Shown here one piece after another: positions 7,910-15,537 of a stretch of DNA of 56,104 bases; position 1 is the first letter of the stretch, and every line of letters begins with the position of its first letter. The notes beneath the pieces were generated by a model. That model did no database searches, was not told the DNA's origin, and worked only from the letters and a program-made list of their open reading frames with translations. The stretch comes from Desulfobulbaceae bacterium (lineage in GTDB: Bacteria; Desulfobacterota; Desulfobulbia; Desulfobulbales; Desulfocapsaceae). Position numbers and translations under genes: made by a program. The stretch lies in the NCBI GenBank assembly GCA_009773475.1, contig WSXV01000014.1, positions 1-56,104 of the forward strand, read 5' to 3'.

Positions 7910-8992
7910 TTGTTCTTATTAAACCGCTACATCCTGGCCCAGTTTTTCAGAATCTTCTGCACTGTGTCCACCGCCTTTGCGGCCATCTACATTCTCATTG
8001 ATTTCTTCGAGAAGATAGACAATTTTACTGAGGCCGACAAGCCGCTAAGTCTGGTTTTCAAGTTTTTTATTCTGAACATCCCCTTTATCATTGATCAACT
8101 GGGGCCGGTATTGATCCTGCTCTCCGGGGTTATCACCCTCGGCCTGCTCAATCATCAGCACGAGCTGACGGCCCTCAAGGCCGGCGGCCTGTCACTGCGG
8201 ACGATTCTCAAGCCCGTTCTCACCGGCGGGATCCTCTGCACCGTGCTCTTTCTCTGCATGGCCCAATGGCTGCTGCCGGCCACCATCGCCACCACCAACA
8301 CCATCTGGTTTGAAAACGTCAAGGGCATGGTGCCACTGGGCATCTTCCGCAACGGGCGCTATTACTACAAGGGCCAGCAAGGCTTTTATTCCTTCGCCAG
8401 ACCCAATCCGGAACAGGCCACTTTCCTGAACTTCTCCTACTCCAGCTGGACTCCCCAGTCCCAGCTGGACACCTTGCTCAGCGCCGAATCAGCCGAATGG
8501 AAAAATCAAGAATGGATTCTCCACAATGGCCAGGCCCAGGTTCGTCAAGGCAATGACGCCTACCAGACCACCATCTTCACCGAAAAAAAACTCTCCCTGC
8601 CGGAAGAACCCGACGACTTTTTTGTTCCCAAGTATGAGGCCTCCGAGCTTTCCATCACCGCTCTCTATCACCGGATTTATAAACAACGCAACGCCGCCGA
8701 CAAGATCAAAGCCCGGGCAGACTTTTACGGCCGCATCTCCTACACCCTGCTTGGCCTGCCGCTTTTGCTCCTAGGCCTGCCGGTACTGCTCATCTCCTAT
8801 CAGAAATGGGGCCGTGATCTTTCCATCGCCATTCCAGCAAGCACCGGACTGGCCTTTGTCGCCTGGGGCCTCTGGGGCGCCCTGCAATCGCTGGCCCGCG
8901 CCGACTACATCAACCCCCTGCTGGCGGCAAGTACGATCCACCTTGTCTTTGGCTGCCTTGGAATGTTTCTTTTATACCGGCAGAACAACTGA
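7910..8992 (+). CDS. lptG: LptF/LptG-family lipopolysaccharide export permease
   Basis: An inner-membrane subunit of the LptB2FG transporter (YjgP/YjgQ family) that lifts lipopolysaccharide to the periplasmic bridge. N-terminal membrane helices (about 5-105) include the coupling segment HQHELTALKAGG, followed by a periplasmic beta-jellyroll domain (about 125-250) and C-terminal helices (about 265-355). I chose the TTG at 7910, giving 360 residues, which equals the family norm and starts FLLNRYIL like family members. The frame is open back to 7769, but there is no ATG in the N-terminal region and that extension would overlap the divergent gene's start. The LptF/LptG distinction is uncertain and no partner is nearby. 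Confidence 0.85.
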   Translation: MFLLNRYILAQFFRIFCTVSTAFAAIYILIDFFEKIDNFTEADKPLSLVFKFFILNIPFIIDQLGPVLILLSGVITLGLLNHQHELTALKAGGLSLRTILKPVLTGGILCTVLFLCMAQWLLPATIATTNTIWFENVKGMVPLGIFRNGRYYYKGQQGFYSFARPNPEQATFLNFSYSSWTPQSQLDTLLSAESAEWKNQEWILHNGQAQVRQGNDAYQTTIFTEKKLSLPEEPDDFFVPKYEASELSITALYHRIYKQRNAADKIKARADFYGRISYTLLGLPLLLLGLPVLLISYQKWGRDLSIAIPASTGLAFVAWGLWGALQSLARADYINPLLAASTIHLVFGCLGMFLLYRQNN

Positions 8993-8998
8993 TTCAAC

Positions 8999-9859
8999 AT
9001 GCCCAGCAACAATAACAGCCTCTCTCAAAAAAAACGCATCGGCATTGTCGGGGTGCCACCCCTTGCCATTATCCAACAATTGGAGATGGCAGGGGACACA
9101 ATCTTTGATCTCGATGAGCCCCACGTCAAACAGGATATTGAGCTGGCTTCATCCTACCTGCCCCGGGTCTATTGCGCCATCCTGCGCACCGTGGTCATCA
9201 ATGCCATCAGCCTCAAACCCGATCTGATCTATATTGACGTCGGCCCCGGAAAATGTGACTGCGCCCTGCACACGGCCACCATCCTCACCGACATCCTGCC
9301 TGAAACAACGATCATCCAAACCCGCAACCAGGACAGCACTGATTTTGGCACCCCCCTCTGCACCGCACAGATGCCGCTTCTCGATAAAATCAGCGCCATC
9401 ACCCGCTCCGTCCAATCGGTCAAGCCCCATCAGGAGCGGCCTGCCTGCCTGCCCACCGCCGGCTTCTGGGGAGTGCCGCCCCGGGATTTCTCCCTGCTCA
9501 GCCTGTTCCCCGACACCACCCACGTCTTCGGCTGGACCCGCTGCATGGAAAATAAAACCCCTGACAACAAAGCCATGGAAGAGTTGATCAATCCTGATAT
9601 CCCCATGGTCTTTTTCGCCCAGTCTTTCTGCGCCAAGACCGCCCTGGCCAGACACCTGGCGGGCAGGCATCCGCATGGACTCTATGTGGACTGCGATGTC
9701 ACCGCCGGCAACAGCACCAAGGCCAAGATCCAGGCCTTCCTTGAGCTGGCGGCGGAACAGAAGACAGCAGGCCGGAGACGACAATCAGATTTCTGCCTGC
9801 TCTCCTGGGTGCTTTGTGCGCTCTGCTCTCTCCACTTATTTCTGCCTTCGGTCCTCTAA
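8999..9859 (+). CDS. Uncharacterised Cys-containing partner of BadF-type activator
   Basis: I do not recognise this 286-residue protein. It begins with a Rossmann-like strand (KRIGIVGVPPLA, about 12-23). It contains CDC inside DVGPGKCDCALH (about 79-90), RCMENKTP (about 180) and a second alternating strand-helix region (HGLYVDCDVT). The last 30 residues change character: RRRQ is followed by about 22 hydrophobic residues with three cysteines. This looks like a tail anchor or the product of a frameshift. It sits 6 bp after lptG and 3 bp before the BadF-like activator, so the two probably act together. It may be the target enzyme or electron carrier of that activator. No function is claimed. Confidence 0.6.
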   Translation: MPSNNNSLSQKKRIGIVGVPPLAIIQQLEMAGDTIFDLDEPHVKQDIELASSYLPRVYCAILRTVVINAISLKPDLIYIDVGPGKCDCALHTATILTDILPETTIIQTRNQDSTDFGTPLCTAQMPLLDKISAITRSVQSVKPHQERPACLPTAGFWGVPPRDFSLLSLFPDTTHVFGWTRCMENKTPDNKAMEELINPDIPMVFFAQSFCAKTALARHLAGRHPHGLYVDCDVTAGNSTKAKIQAFLELAAEQKTAGRRRQSDFCLLSWVLCALCSLHLFLPSVL

Positions 9860-9862
9860 AAA

Positions 9863-10507
9863 ATGCTGCTTGCCGATTTCGGGACCTCCTACTGCAAACT
9901 CTGGGACACCGACACCTTTACCCCGGAGCTCATTGCCACTAAAAAGATCGACCCGGCACTCAGGGTCGATCTCGCCACCGGCCATAACGGCAAACGCCAC
10001 GCCGACCGGTATATCAACGAACTCACCGCCTTGGCCCATGGCGGCAGCGCCCTCATTGATGCCGACGAATACACCCTGCTCGACTGCGGCAGCCGGGATA
10101 TCAAATTCATCCACCATGATCAGGGCACGATCAGGAACATGGGCTGGAACACCGAATGCGGCGCCTCCATGGGATTTACCATTGAGCTGCTGGAAAGGTA
10201 TTACGATCTGGATTTTACAACGATGCGGGTTCCGGCCAGCTCCTTTTCAGTCACCTGCGGGGTCCTGGGGATGAGCAATATCTTTGACGCGGTGGTAAAC
10301 GGTGAAAGCGAGACCGAGGCGGTCGCCAAATTCGTCAAAGGGATTGCCCTGAATGCCTATAACTTTGCCGGAAGCCCTGAGACGGTATACCTCTCCGGCG
10401 GACTCTGCAACAACCCTCTGTTTGTCGCCTCATTCCCCTGCAAGGTGGTCTGCCTGGGACGCTTTGTCCTGCTCCAGGGACTTTTTCAAGAGACCAAGAA
10501 CCGATAA
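9863..10507 (+). CDS. Small BadF/BadG/BcrA/BcrD-type ATPase activator
   Basis: A 214-residue ASKHA ATPase. It opens with the phosphate loop LLADFGTSYCKLW (2-14) and has LLDCGSRDIKFI (about 73-84) as the second loop. TECGASMGF (about 97-105) and SVTCGVLGM (about 129-137) line up with the two cysteines that, in the 2-hydroxyglutaryl-CoA dehydratase activator HgdC, hold one 4Fe-4S cluster at the dimer interface. The VYLSGGLCNNP segment near the C-terminus is the adenosine loop. Family members are usually about 260 residues, so this is a compact version. It presumably hydrolyses ATP to deliver low-potential electrons to a partner, perhaps the preceding protein. No dehydratase genes are visible nearby. 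Confidence 0.75.
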   Translation: MLLADFGTSYCKLWDTDTFTPELIATKKIDPALRVDLATGHNGKRHADRYINELTALAHGGSALIDADEYTLLDCGSRDIKFIHHDQGTIRNMGWNTECGASMGFTIELLERYYDLDFTTMRVPASSFSVTCGVLGMSNIFDAVVNGESETEAVAKFVKGIALNAYNFAGSPETVYLSGGLCNNPLFVASFPCKVVCLGRFVLLQGLFQETKNR

Positions 10508-10542
10508 AAAACAATCGTCCATCTCCTGGCTTCACCCTCCTG

Positions 10543-11532
10543 TCACTTCCCGCCTGTCACCAGCACGGCCGCCACCACCAGGGCCAGCACAATTCGATAC
10601 CAGCCAAAAATGGACAGTCCACGGCGCTGAAGATAGCCCACCATCCATTTCACGGAAATCCAGGCCGAAACAAAGGCACACAAAAAGCCAATGAACGGGC
10701 CGGCAAACCCGAAATGGGTCACGATCGCGGCACCGCTCTGGTACCCCTCATACATGGTGGCCGCTCCCAGGGTGATCAACCCCAGGAGAAAACTAAACTC
10801 CACCGCCGCCCCCATCCCCGCCCCCATCAACAGAGCCCCGGCAATGGTGGCCAGGCTGCGGCTGACCCCCGGCCACATGGCCGCGCACTGCATCAGACCA
10901 ATACCAAGGGAATGCCGCCACTGGAAAGACTCAATATCCAAACCAGCCTGGGTATGGGGAATTTTTTTATCCAGCGCCAAAAGCAGAATCCCGCCGACCA
11001 GCCAGGCCGCGGTCACCGGCCAGACCCCGAACAGATACTCCTTGATCGTATCCCCAAACAGCAGACCAATCACCACCGCTGGAACAAAAGCGACGACAAG
11101 GTTCAACGCCAGCATCCTCCCGTCCGTGTCCCGTCCCAGAAGCCCAAGAAAAATCTGCCTGACCCGGGTCCGGTAGAGGCCCAGCACCGCTAGGATCGCC
11201 CCGGCCTGAATAACAATGGCGTAGGCATTGGCCGCTTTCTTGGAAGCCGGATCATGCGCAATTCCAAGGATGCTTTGCGCAAGGAGCAGATGACCGGTGG
11301 AACTCACCGGTAGGTATTCGGTGGCCCCTTCCACCAGTCCCAGAATAGCGGCATCGAGAAAACTAAGGGAAGTCGGGACTGTCTGCTCTGTTTGATTGGA
11401 AGAGACAGCTCCTTGCTCGTTAATTTTTTCACTACAATATCCGGCAACCGGACCACTTACCATCCAGAGAAGGGCGACCACGCCGAACAGGACAGCCTGA
11501 GTCGTGTTCCACAACATTTTCTGGTTTTTCAT
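10543..11532 (-). CDS. uppP: Undecaprenyl-diphosphatase (UppP/BacA)
   Basis: Dephosphorylates undecaprenyl diphosphate at the membrane to recycle the lipid carrier for peptidoglycan and surface glycans. The signature EGATEYLPVSSTGHLL and the second motif PGVSRSLATIAGA are both present, with about eight membrane helices. Unusually, about 60 residues containing a hydrophobic leader-like segment precede the conserved core. I prefer the ATG at 11532, which gives a basic leader start MKNQKM; an ATG at 11553 is possible. It faces the activator gene tail-to-tail. UppS, which makes the substrate, is encoded at 35.5-36.3 kb in the same window. Confidence 0.92.
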   Translation of the reverse strand: MKNQKMLWNTTQAVLFGVVALLWMVSGPVAGYCSEKINEQGAVSSNQTEQTVPTSLSFLDAAILGLVEGATEYLPVSSTGHLLLAQSILGIAHDPASKKAANAYAIVIQAGAILAVLGLYRTRVRQIFLGLLGRDTDGRMLALNLVVAFVPAVVIGLLFGDTIKEYLFGVWPVTAAWLVGGILLLALDKKIPHTQAGLDIESFQWRHSLGIGLMQCAAMWPGVSRSLATIAGALLMGAGMGAAVEFSFLLGLITLGAATMYEGYQSGAAIVTHFGFAGPFIGFLCAFVSAWISVKWMVGYLQRRGLSIFGWYRIVLALVVAAVLVTGGK

Positions 11533-11553
11533 ATTCAAGAATTCCATCATCAC

Positions 11554-11939
11554 AAAGATTTCACAGAGGTCTGTGGAGCAGAGTCCTCTCCAGTCAAAAT
11601 CATACTAGTCCGTTTCACTCAAAAGCCGGCTAAAACCAGCGCTGAGGTCTGTCCGGAAGGGATTCATCCCGAGCATACTCCATTGCACAGGATGCCATAC
11701 TCATAATAGTTGCTGACAGCTTTATCAACCATATTGATCAGCATGTACAAAAGTAAGGCTTTATTTTGACAGCCCTGTCTTGTTTGTCCAATGCCGCGGT
11801 TTCCCTTTTATAAAAAACTACAGTGCAGTAAATTGACAAAAAATACTCCATCAAGATCAGGATGGAGCAGAACTCAAGAAGACTCCCTTGAGAAGATTAC
11901 CGAGGAATATTGCACTCCAATTTTAACAGAGATACCATA
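11554..11939. other. Intergenic region, divergent uppP / TVP38 gene
   Basis: This 386-bp stretch has no convincing gene. It contains a possible plus-strand promoter (listed separately) and otherwise nothing I can name. A TTGACA hexamer occurs at about 11766 without a good partner. Confidence 0.5.
11784..11814 (+). promoter_or_regulatory. Possible sigma-70-type promoter for TVP38 gene
   Basis: TTGTCC at 11784-11789 and TTATAA/TATAAA at 11808-11814 are separated by 18-19 bp, about 125 bp before the TVP38 start. The match is only moderate and based on sequence inspection. Confidence 0.3.
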
Positions 11940-12716
11940 ATGACGGAAAACGCCACCCCACCCAGCGACGATCAAAAAGAGAAAAAGACAGATGCCGGCA
12001 AGGCTTCCCTGGCCGCTGATCTTCGTTATTTATGCCTCGTCGGAGTTATCTTCTTTGGCATGGCCTTGCTTCTGCGACACGAGATGGCCGGCAACTCCTC
12101 ATTCCAACTTGAGGAACTCCGCGCCCGCTTGCTGGGCGTAAATCAAACCGGTGGGCTATGGGGGAGCAGCGCCATCTTTGTGCTGGCTTCAGGGGCATTG
12201 ATCAGCCTCGGGATGCCTCGTCTCTGGGTCTGCGGCGCGGCCGGAGCAGTTTACGGGGTGGGACTTGGCGCCCCGCTGGCACTCGGCGGCTCCATACTCG
12301 GGGCCACCGCGGTCTACCTCATGGGCCGCTTCCTCCTGGCCGACATGGTCCAACGCCGCCTTGCCGGCCGCCTCGCCGTCTGGAGCCAGCTCCTCCGCCG
12401 GAACGGCTTCTGGTGGGTCCTCTATGTGCGCCTCTTCCCATTCACCAATGCGACGGTCAACAGCCTGGTCTGCGGCTGCTGCCGGGTCCCCCTCGGTCAA
12501 TATCTGGCCGGTTCCCTGCTGGGATTCATCCCCTTGACCCTGATCTTTACCGCCTTTGGCAGCGGCGGAACCAGCGGCAATTTCTCCCAGGTATTCATCG
12601 GTTTTGCGCTGTTAGCCGTGGCCTTGGTGTGCCGTCGACTGGTCAAGAAGTTCTTCCCCTCCCCACCTCAAACCCTGAACACGCCTTCCACCAGTGGTGA
12701 TCTCTCTGGGAACTGA
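11940..12716 (+). CDS. TVP38/TMEM64 family (DedA-like) membrane protein
   Basis: A 258-residue integral membrane protein of the TVP38/TMEM64 (SNARE-associated/VTT) superfamily. A charged cytoplasmic N-terminus of about 30 residues precedes a first helix. The core then shows GAAGAVYGVGLGAPLALGG, followed by YVRLFPFTNATVNSLVCGCC, where the conserved R-x-x-P/F loop lies. Related proteins are proposed to be phospholipid or undecaprenyl phosphate scramblases; a specific substrate cannot be read here. I chose the ATG at 11940 over the upstream TTG at 11910, which has no well-spaced ribosome site. Next to uppP, a link to lipid-carrier turnover is possible. A second TVP38 domain occurs fused to an Fe-S protein at 18.9-20.7 kb. 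Confidence 0.85.
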   Translation: MTENATPPSDDQKEKKTDAGKASLAADLRYLCLVGVIFFGMALLLRHEMAGNSSFQLEELRARLLGVNQTGGLWGSSAIFVLASGALISLGMPRLWVCGAAGAVYGVGLGAPLALGGSILGATAVYLMGRFLLADMVQRRLAGRLAVWSQLLRRNGFWWVLYVRLFPFTNATVNSLVCGCCRVPLGQYLAGSLLGFIPLTLIFTAFGSGGTSGNFSQVFIGFALLAVALVCRRLVKKFFPSPPQTLNTPSTSGDLSGN

Positions 12717-12894
12717 AAAGTAAACGGCCTTTTAGAGAAAGGATCCATCCGAGGCACAGCAACCGTTGTTCCCCATGGATACCAAGCCGGTGCACGGCCC
12801 CAACCCCGAACTTCTTTTCCGGATTCGGGATCGGTATCCTGCTCTCCTTTCTCTCCCTGCCCCTGGTTGTCCAGCTCCTGTGAAGAATCTCTGC
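12717..12894. other. Gap between convergent genes with a possible gene scrap
   Basis: At about 12812-12883 one plus-strand frame encodes a glycine-rich then strongly hydrophobic stretch of about 20 residues ending in TGA. It resembles the last membrane helix of a lost protein. There is no start, and it is too short to assign. No clear terminator separates the two converging genes. Confidence 0.25.
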
Positions 12895-13839
12895 TTACTG
12901 CTCCTGAATTGCGGTTTTCAGATCAGGGATCTTCTTTAATTTCCCCTCGGCAAGCAAAAACTCGGCTGTCTGCAACAAACTTTTCTTGATCGTCTCATCA
13001 ATGCCTGAACTCCATTGCAGCTCAGAGAGTGCAGCAAGCTCCTTTTGCCAGGGTCGTCCGGTGGCCCGGGCAATAAGTTTGGCGGCTTCTTCCGGTCTGT
13101 CCCTGAGTAGGCTCTCCATGTCTGCAATCACCCGCAACAGAACCCTGCTCTTTTCAGGAGAGGCCCGTAAGAAATCGGCCCTTACCAGAATCAGGTGGGG
13201 ATAGGTATTGCCAAGGCCGGCCAGCGTCGTCAGTTGCCGTGCTGTTGGATTTTTATCCAGGACATTTTGCGGCCATGGCTCGGAACCGGCAATGGCGTCC
13301 ACCTCACCTTTCTGCATTGCCTCTGGAAAAAATTGCGGGGGAATGGCAACAAGAGCCACCTCTTTTTTATCGATGCCGTGTTTCTTCAGATAGAGAAGCA
13401 GCGCTCCATAGGTGCTTGTACCCGCATGCACCGCAATTCTTTTCCCAATAAGATCAGAAGGCCCGGCAATATTGCTGGCCTGTGAAACAATGAGCCGGTG
13501 CATATTTTCACTGGTCATGTAACTTGTGAGGATTTTAAGATTCCCGTTTCGGCTTACAGCGATAAGTGCCGGAGCATCTCCCATGGCTGCCACATCCGCC
13601 TCTCCCGCCACCAGCGCTTCAGCCACCTCAATTCCGCCACCAGCTATGACTATATTCTTGACCGTCAGTCCATTCTTTTCCCAGGCATTTGTTTCGTTGG
13701 CGAGGATAAATGGCGCATACTGAACCTTGTTGGGATAACACACCCTGACCATGACACCATTTTCCCCGCATTGTCCCTGGACGGGCAGAATCATGGTTAG
13801 GAAGACCACACAAAACAAGGCCACAACGGATTTTCTCAT
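12895..13839 (-). CDS. ABC importer substrate-binding protein (SsuA/TauA/NMT1-like)
   Basis: Periplasmic binding protein of 314 residues. It has a signal peptide (MRKSVVALFCVVFLTMILPV, cleavage near residue 23) and a typical SsuA/NMT1-like fold: VQYAPFILANETNAWEKNGL (about 39-58), then GEADVAAMGDAPALI (about 78-92). Relatives bind alkanesulfonates, taurine, nitrate or thiamine precursors; the ligand here is not determinable by inspection. The ATG overlaps the ATPase gene's stop as ATGA, and it is the last gene of the permease-ATPase-binding protein set. Confidence 0.85.
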   Translation of the reverse strand: MRKSVVALFCVVFLTMILPVQGQCGENGVMVRVCYPNKVQYAPFILANETNAWEKNGLTVKNIVIAGGGIEVAEALVAGEADVAAMGDAPALIAVSRNGNLKILTSYMTSENMHRLIVSQASNIAGPSDLIGKRIAVHAGTSTYGALLLYLKKHGIDKKEVALVAIPPQFFPEAMQKGEVDAIAGSEPWPQNVLDKNPTARQLTTLAGLGNTYPHLILVRADFLRASPEKSRVLLRVIADMESLLRDRPEEAAKLIARATGRPWQKELAALSELQWSSGIDETIKKSLLQTAEFLLAEGKLKKIPDLKTAIQEQ

Positions 13840-14627
13840 TCTACTTTCCTCTTTTCTAATTGTAATTGTGGATCATTGTTGGCATTCTCCGTGCAGCAAC
13901 CACAACGGGCATAGAGTTTCTGCGAGATTTCCCACAATGCCCGATCAGTCCGGCTTCTGGGGAAAGAAAGATCCACCTCCTGTTCCAACGTTATTTTAGC
14001 AGGACGCTGGGAAAGCACGATGGTCCTGTCCGAGAGATAGACCGCCTCCTGGATATTATGGGTTACAAAGACAATGGTGCAACCCATGGCCTCCCTGATC
14101 CGCAAGAGCTCATCCTGAAGTCGTTCCCGGTTGAAGGTGTCGATGGCGGCAAAGGGCTCGTCCATAAGCAAAACATCGGGTTCCAGGGCCAGGGCCCTGG
14201 CCAACGACACCTTCTGCCGCATCCCTCCCGAGAGCTGATGGGGATGGACATCGGCAAACTCATCAAGCCCGACAAGCCGCAGAAGCTCCTTGATTCGCCC
14301 TCTGTCCCCATGCCTCAGGCCATACCCGATATTGCCCGCCACAGTAAACCATGGAAAAAGAGCGCTGTGCTGAAAGACCATCGCCCGCTCTGGTCCGGGG
14401 CCTAAGACCTCTTTCCCGGAGACCACTATCCGGCCGGATGACGGCCGCTGAAACCCGGCAATAAGATGGAGCAGGGTGGTTTTTCCGCAACCGCTGGGAC
14501 CAAGGATGCAAACGAACTCCCGGGCCTTGATATGAAGAGCAAGATCGTCGAGGACGGGTAGCCGCCCTTCATCACCTCCCATCCAGGAAAGGGTGACATG
14601 CTCCAACAGGACTTCTCCCTTATTCAT
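13836..14627 (-). CDS. ABC importer ATPase (SsuB/TauB type)
   Basis: The 263-residue cytoplasmic ATPase has Walker A GPSGCGKTT (about 43-51), Q-loop VFQHSALFPW (about 83-92), signature LSGGMRQKVSLARALA (about 132-147), Walker B VLLMDEPFAAID (about 152-163) and the switch histidine in FVTHNIQEA (about 190). This is typical of the nitrate/sulfonate/taurine import class. It overlaps the permease gene by 8 bp and the binding-protein gene by 4 bp, so all three are translated together. The C-terminus carries a CGCC element of unknown meaning. Confidence 0.92.
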   Translation of the reverse strand: MNKGEVLLEHVTLSWMGGDEGRLPVLDDLALHIKAREFVCILGPSGCGKTTLLHLIAGFQRPSSGRIVVSGKEVLGPGPERAMVFQHSALFPWFTVAGNIGYGLRHGDRGRIKELLRLVGLDEFADVHPHQLSGGMRQKVSLARALALEPDVLLMDEPFAAIDTFNRERLQDELLRIREAMGCTIVFVTHNIQEAVYLSDRTIVLSQRPAKITLEQEVDLSFPRSRTDRALWEISQKLYARCGCCTENANNDPQLQLEKRKVE

Positions 14628-15417
14628 TCAACATTCCCCAACGCTTAACGGTATATTTTTCGAGATGGCCAAAGCCCCAGCGCTCGGTCACAATGCCTAA
14701 GAAAACAATCACCCCGATACAGACAAAGGCCGCCTCATAGTTCATGTCCCATCTTGACTGGAGAATCACGTAGCCCAGTCCGACCCCGGTTCCCACCACC
14801 ATTTCAGCCGCCACCACCACCCGCCAGCTATTGGCCAGGGCAAGGCGCATACCGGTCATGACTGAGGGGAGGGCAGAGGGAAGCTGGGTCATGAAAAATC
14901 GCCGGAAGGCCGTATCGCCGCACATTCGGGAGACGTAGAGATACTCCGGGGGCACGCCCCGTATCCCTTCCATAAGCCCAATGGTCACCGGCGGCAGGGT
15001 GGCCAGGGCAATCATGAAGATGCTGGTCTCAGGGCCTATTCCCACCACCAGGATGGCCACCGGAATCCACGCCAGACCGGGCACCATCTGCAACATCAGG
15101 ATAACCGGATAAAAGGCCATCGCCAGCCACTCCGAGATGGCACACAGGAGCCCGACGACAAGGCCCGTCAACGTTCCGAGCAGATAGCCCAGCAGCCATC
15201 GTTTAATCGTTGCCAAGGTCTGTCCGGCCAGACTGTGGCCAAAAATCGGCGATCCCTGCAAATACCCGACAAACTCCCTGGCTACATCCTCCGGCGCCGG
15301 AAAGATGACTCCTTTCAGCAGCAACAGCAGCCAGGAGAGACACTTCCAGGCAATGACAACCACAAAAACTGGGCTGAGGATTTTATATATCTTGATTAAA
15401 TGGCAACGATTCAGCAT
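14620..15417 (-). CDS. ABC importer permease (SsuC/TauC type)
   Basis: A 265-residue inner-membrane permease with about six helices. The cytoplasmic EAA loop reads EGIRGVPPEYLYVSRMCGD and continues to LPSALPSVMTGMRLALANSW, placing it in the BPD transport inner-membrane family of nitrate/sulfonate/taurine importers. I chose the ATG at 15417, just after AAGGA and AGGTGA. An upstream ATG at 15492 would add 25 polar residues and crowd the divergent glycosyltransferase gene. First gene of the minus-strand importer operon. Confidence 0.87.
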   Translation of the reverse strand: MLNRCHLIKIYKILSPVFVVVIAWKCLSWLLLLLKGVIFPAPEDVAREFVGYLQGSPIFGHSLAGQTLATIKRWLLGYLLGTLTGLVVGLLCAISEWLAMAFYPVILMLQMVPGLAWIPVAILVVGIGPETSIFMIALATLPPVTIGLMEGIRGVPPEYLYVSRMCGDTAFRRFFMTQLPSALPSVMTGMRLALANSWRVVVAAEMVVGTGVGLGYVILQSRWDMNYEAAFVCIGVIVFLGIVTERWGFGHLEKYTVKRWGMLNE

Positions 15418-15537
15418 ATTCACCTGGTTCCTTGTAACGACTAGAGCTTTGCTCGAAGGGTCACTCCTGTCCTTGGGCCACTTCCATTGCATGGCAACGA
15501 ATTACTCTTTCCTGCCCCTTTTCCCAATGTTCATTCA

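Noticed and set aside
9149..9784. Minus-strand open frame of 211 codons opposite the activator partner
   Set aside because: Gly/Asp-rich shadow typical of GC-rich antisense frames. The plus-strand frame has better spacing in the operon and a sensible N-terminus.
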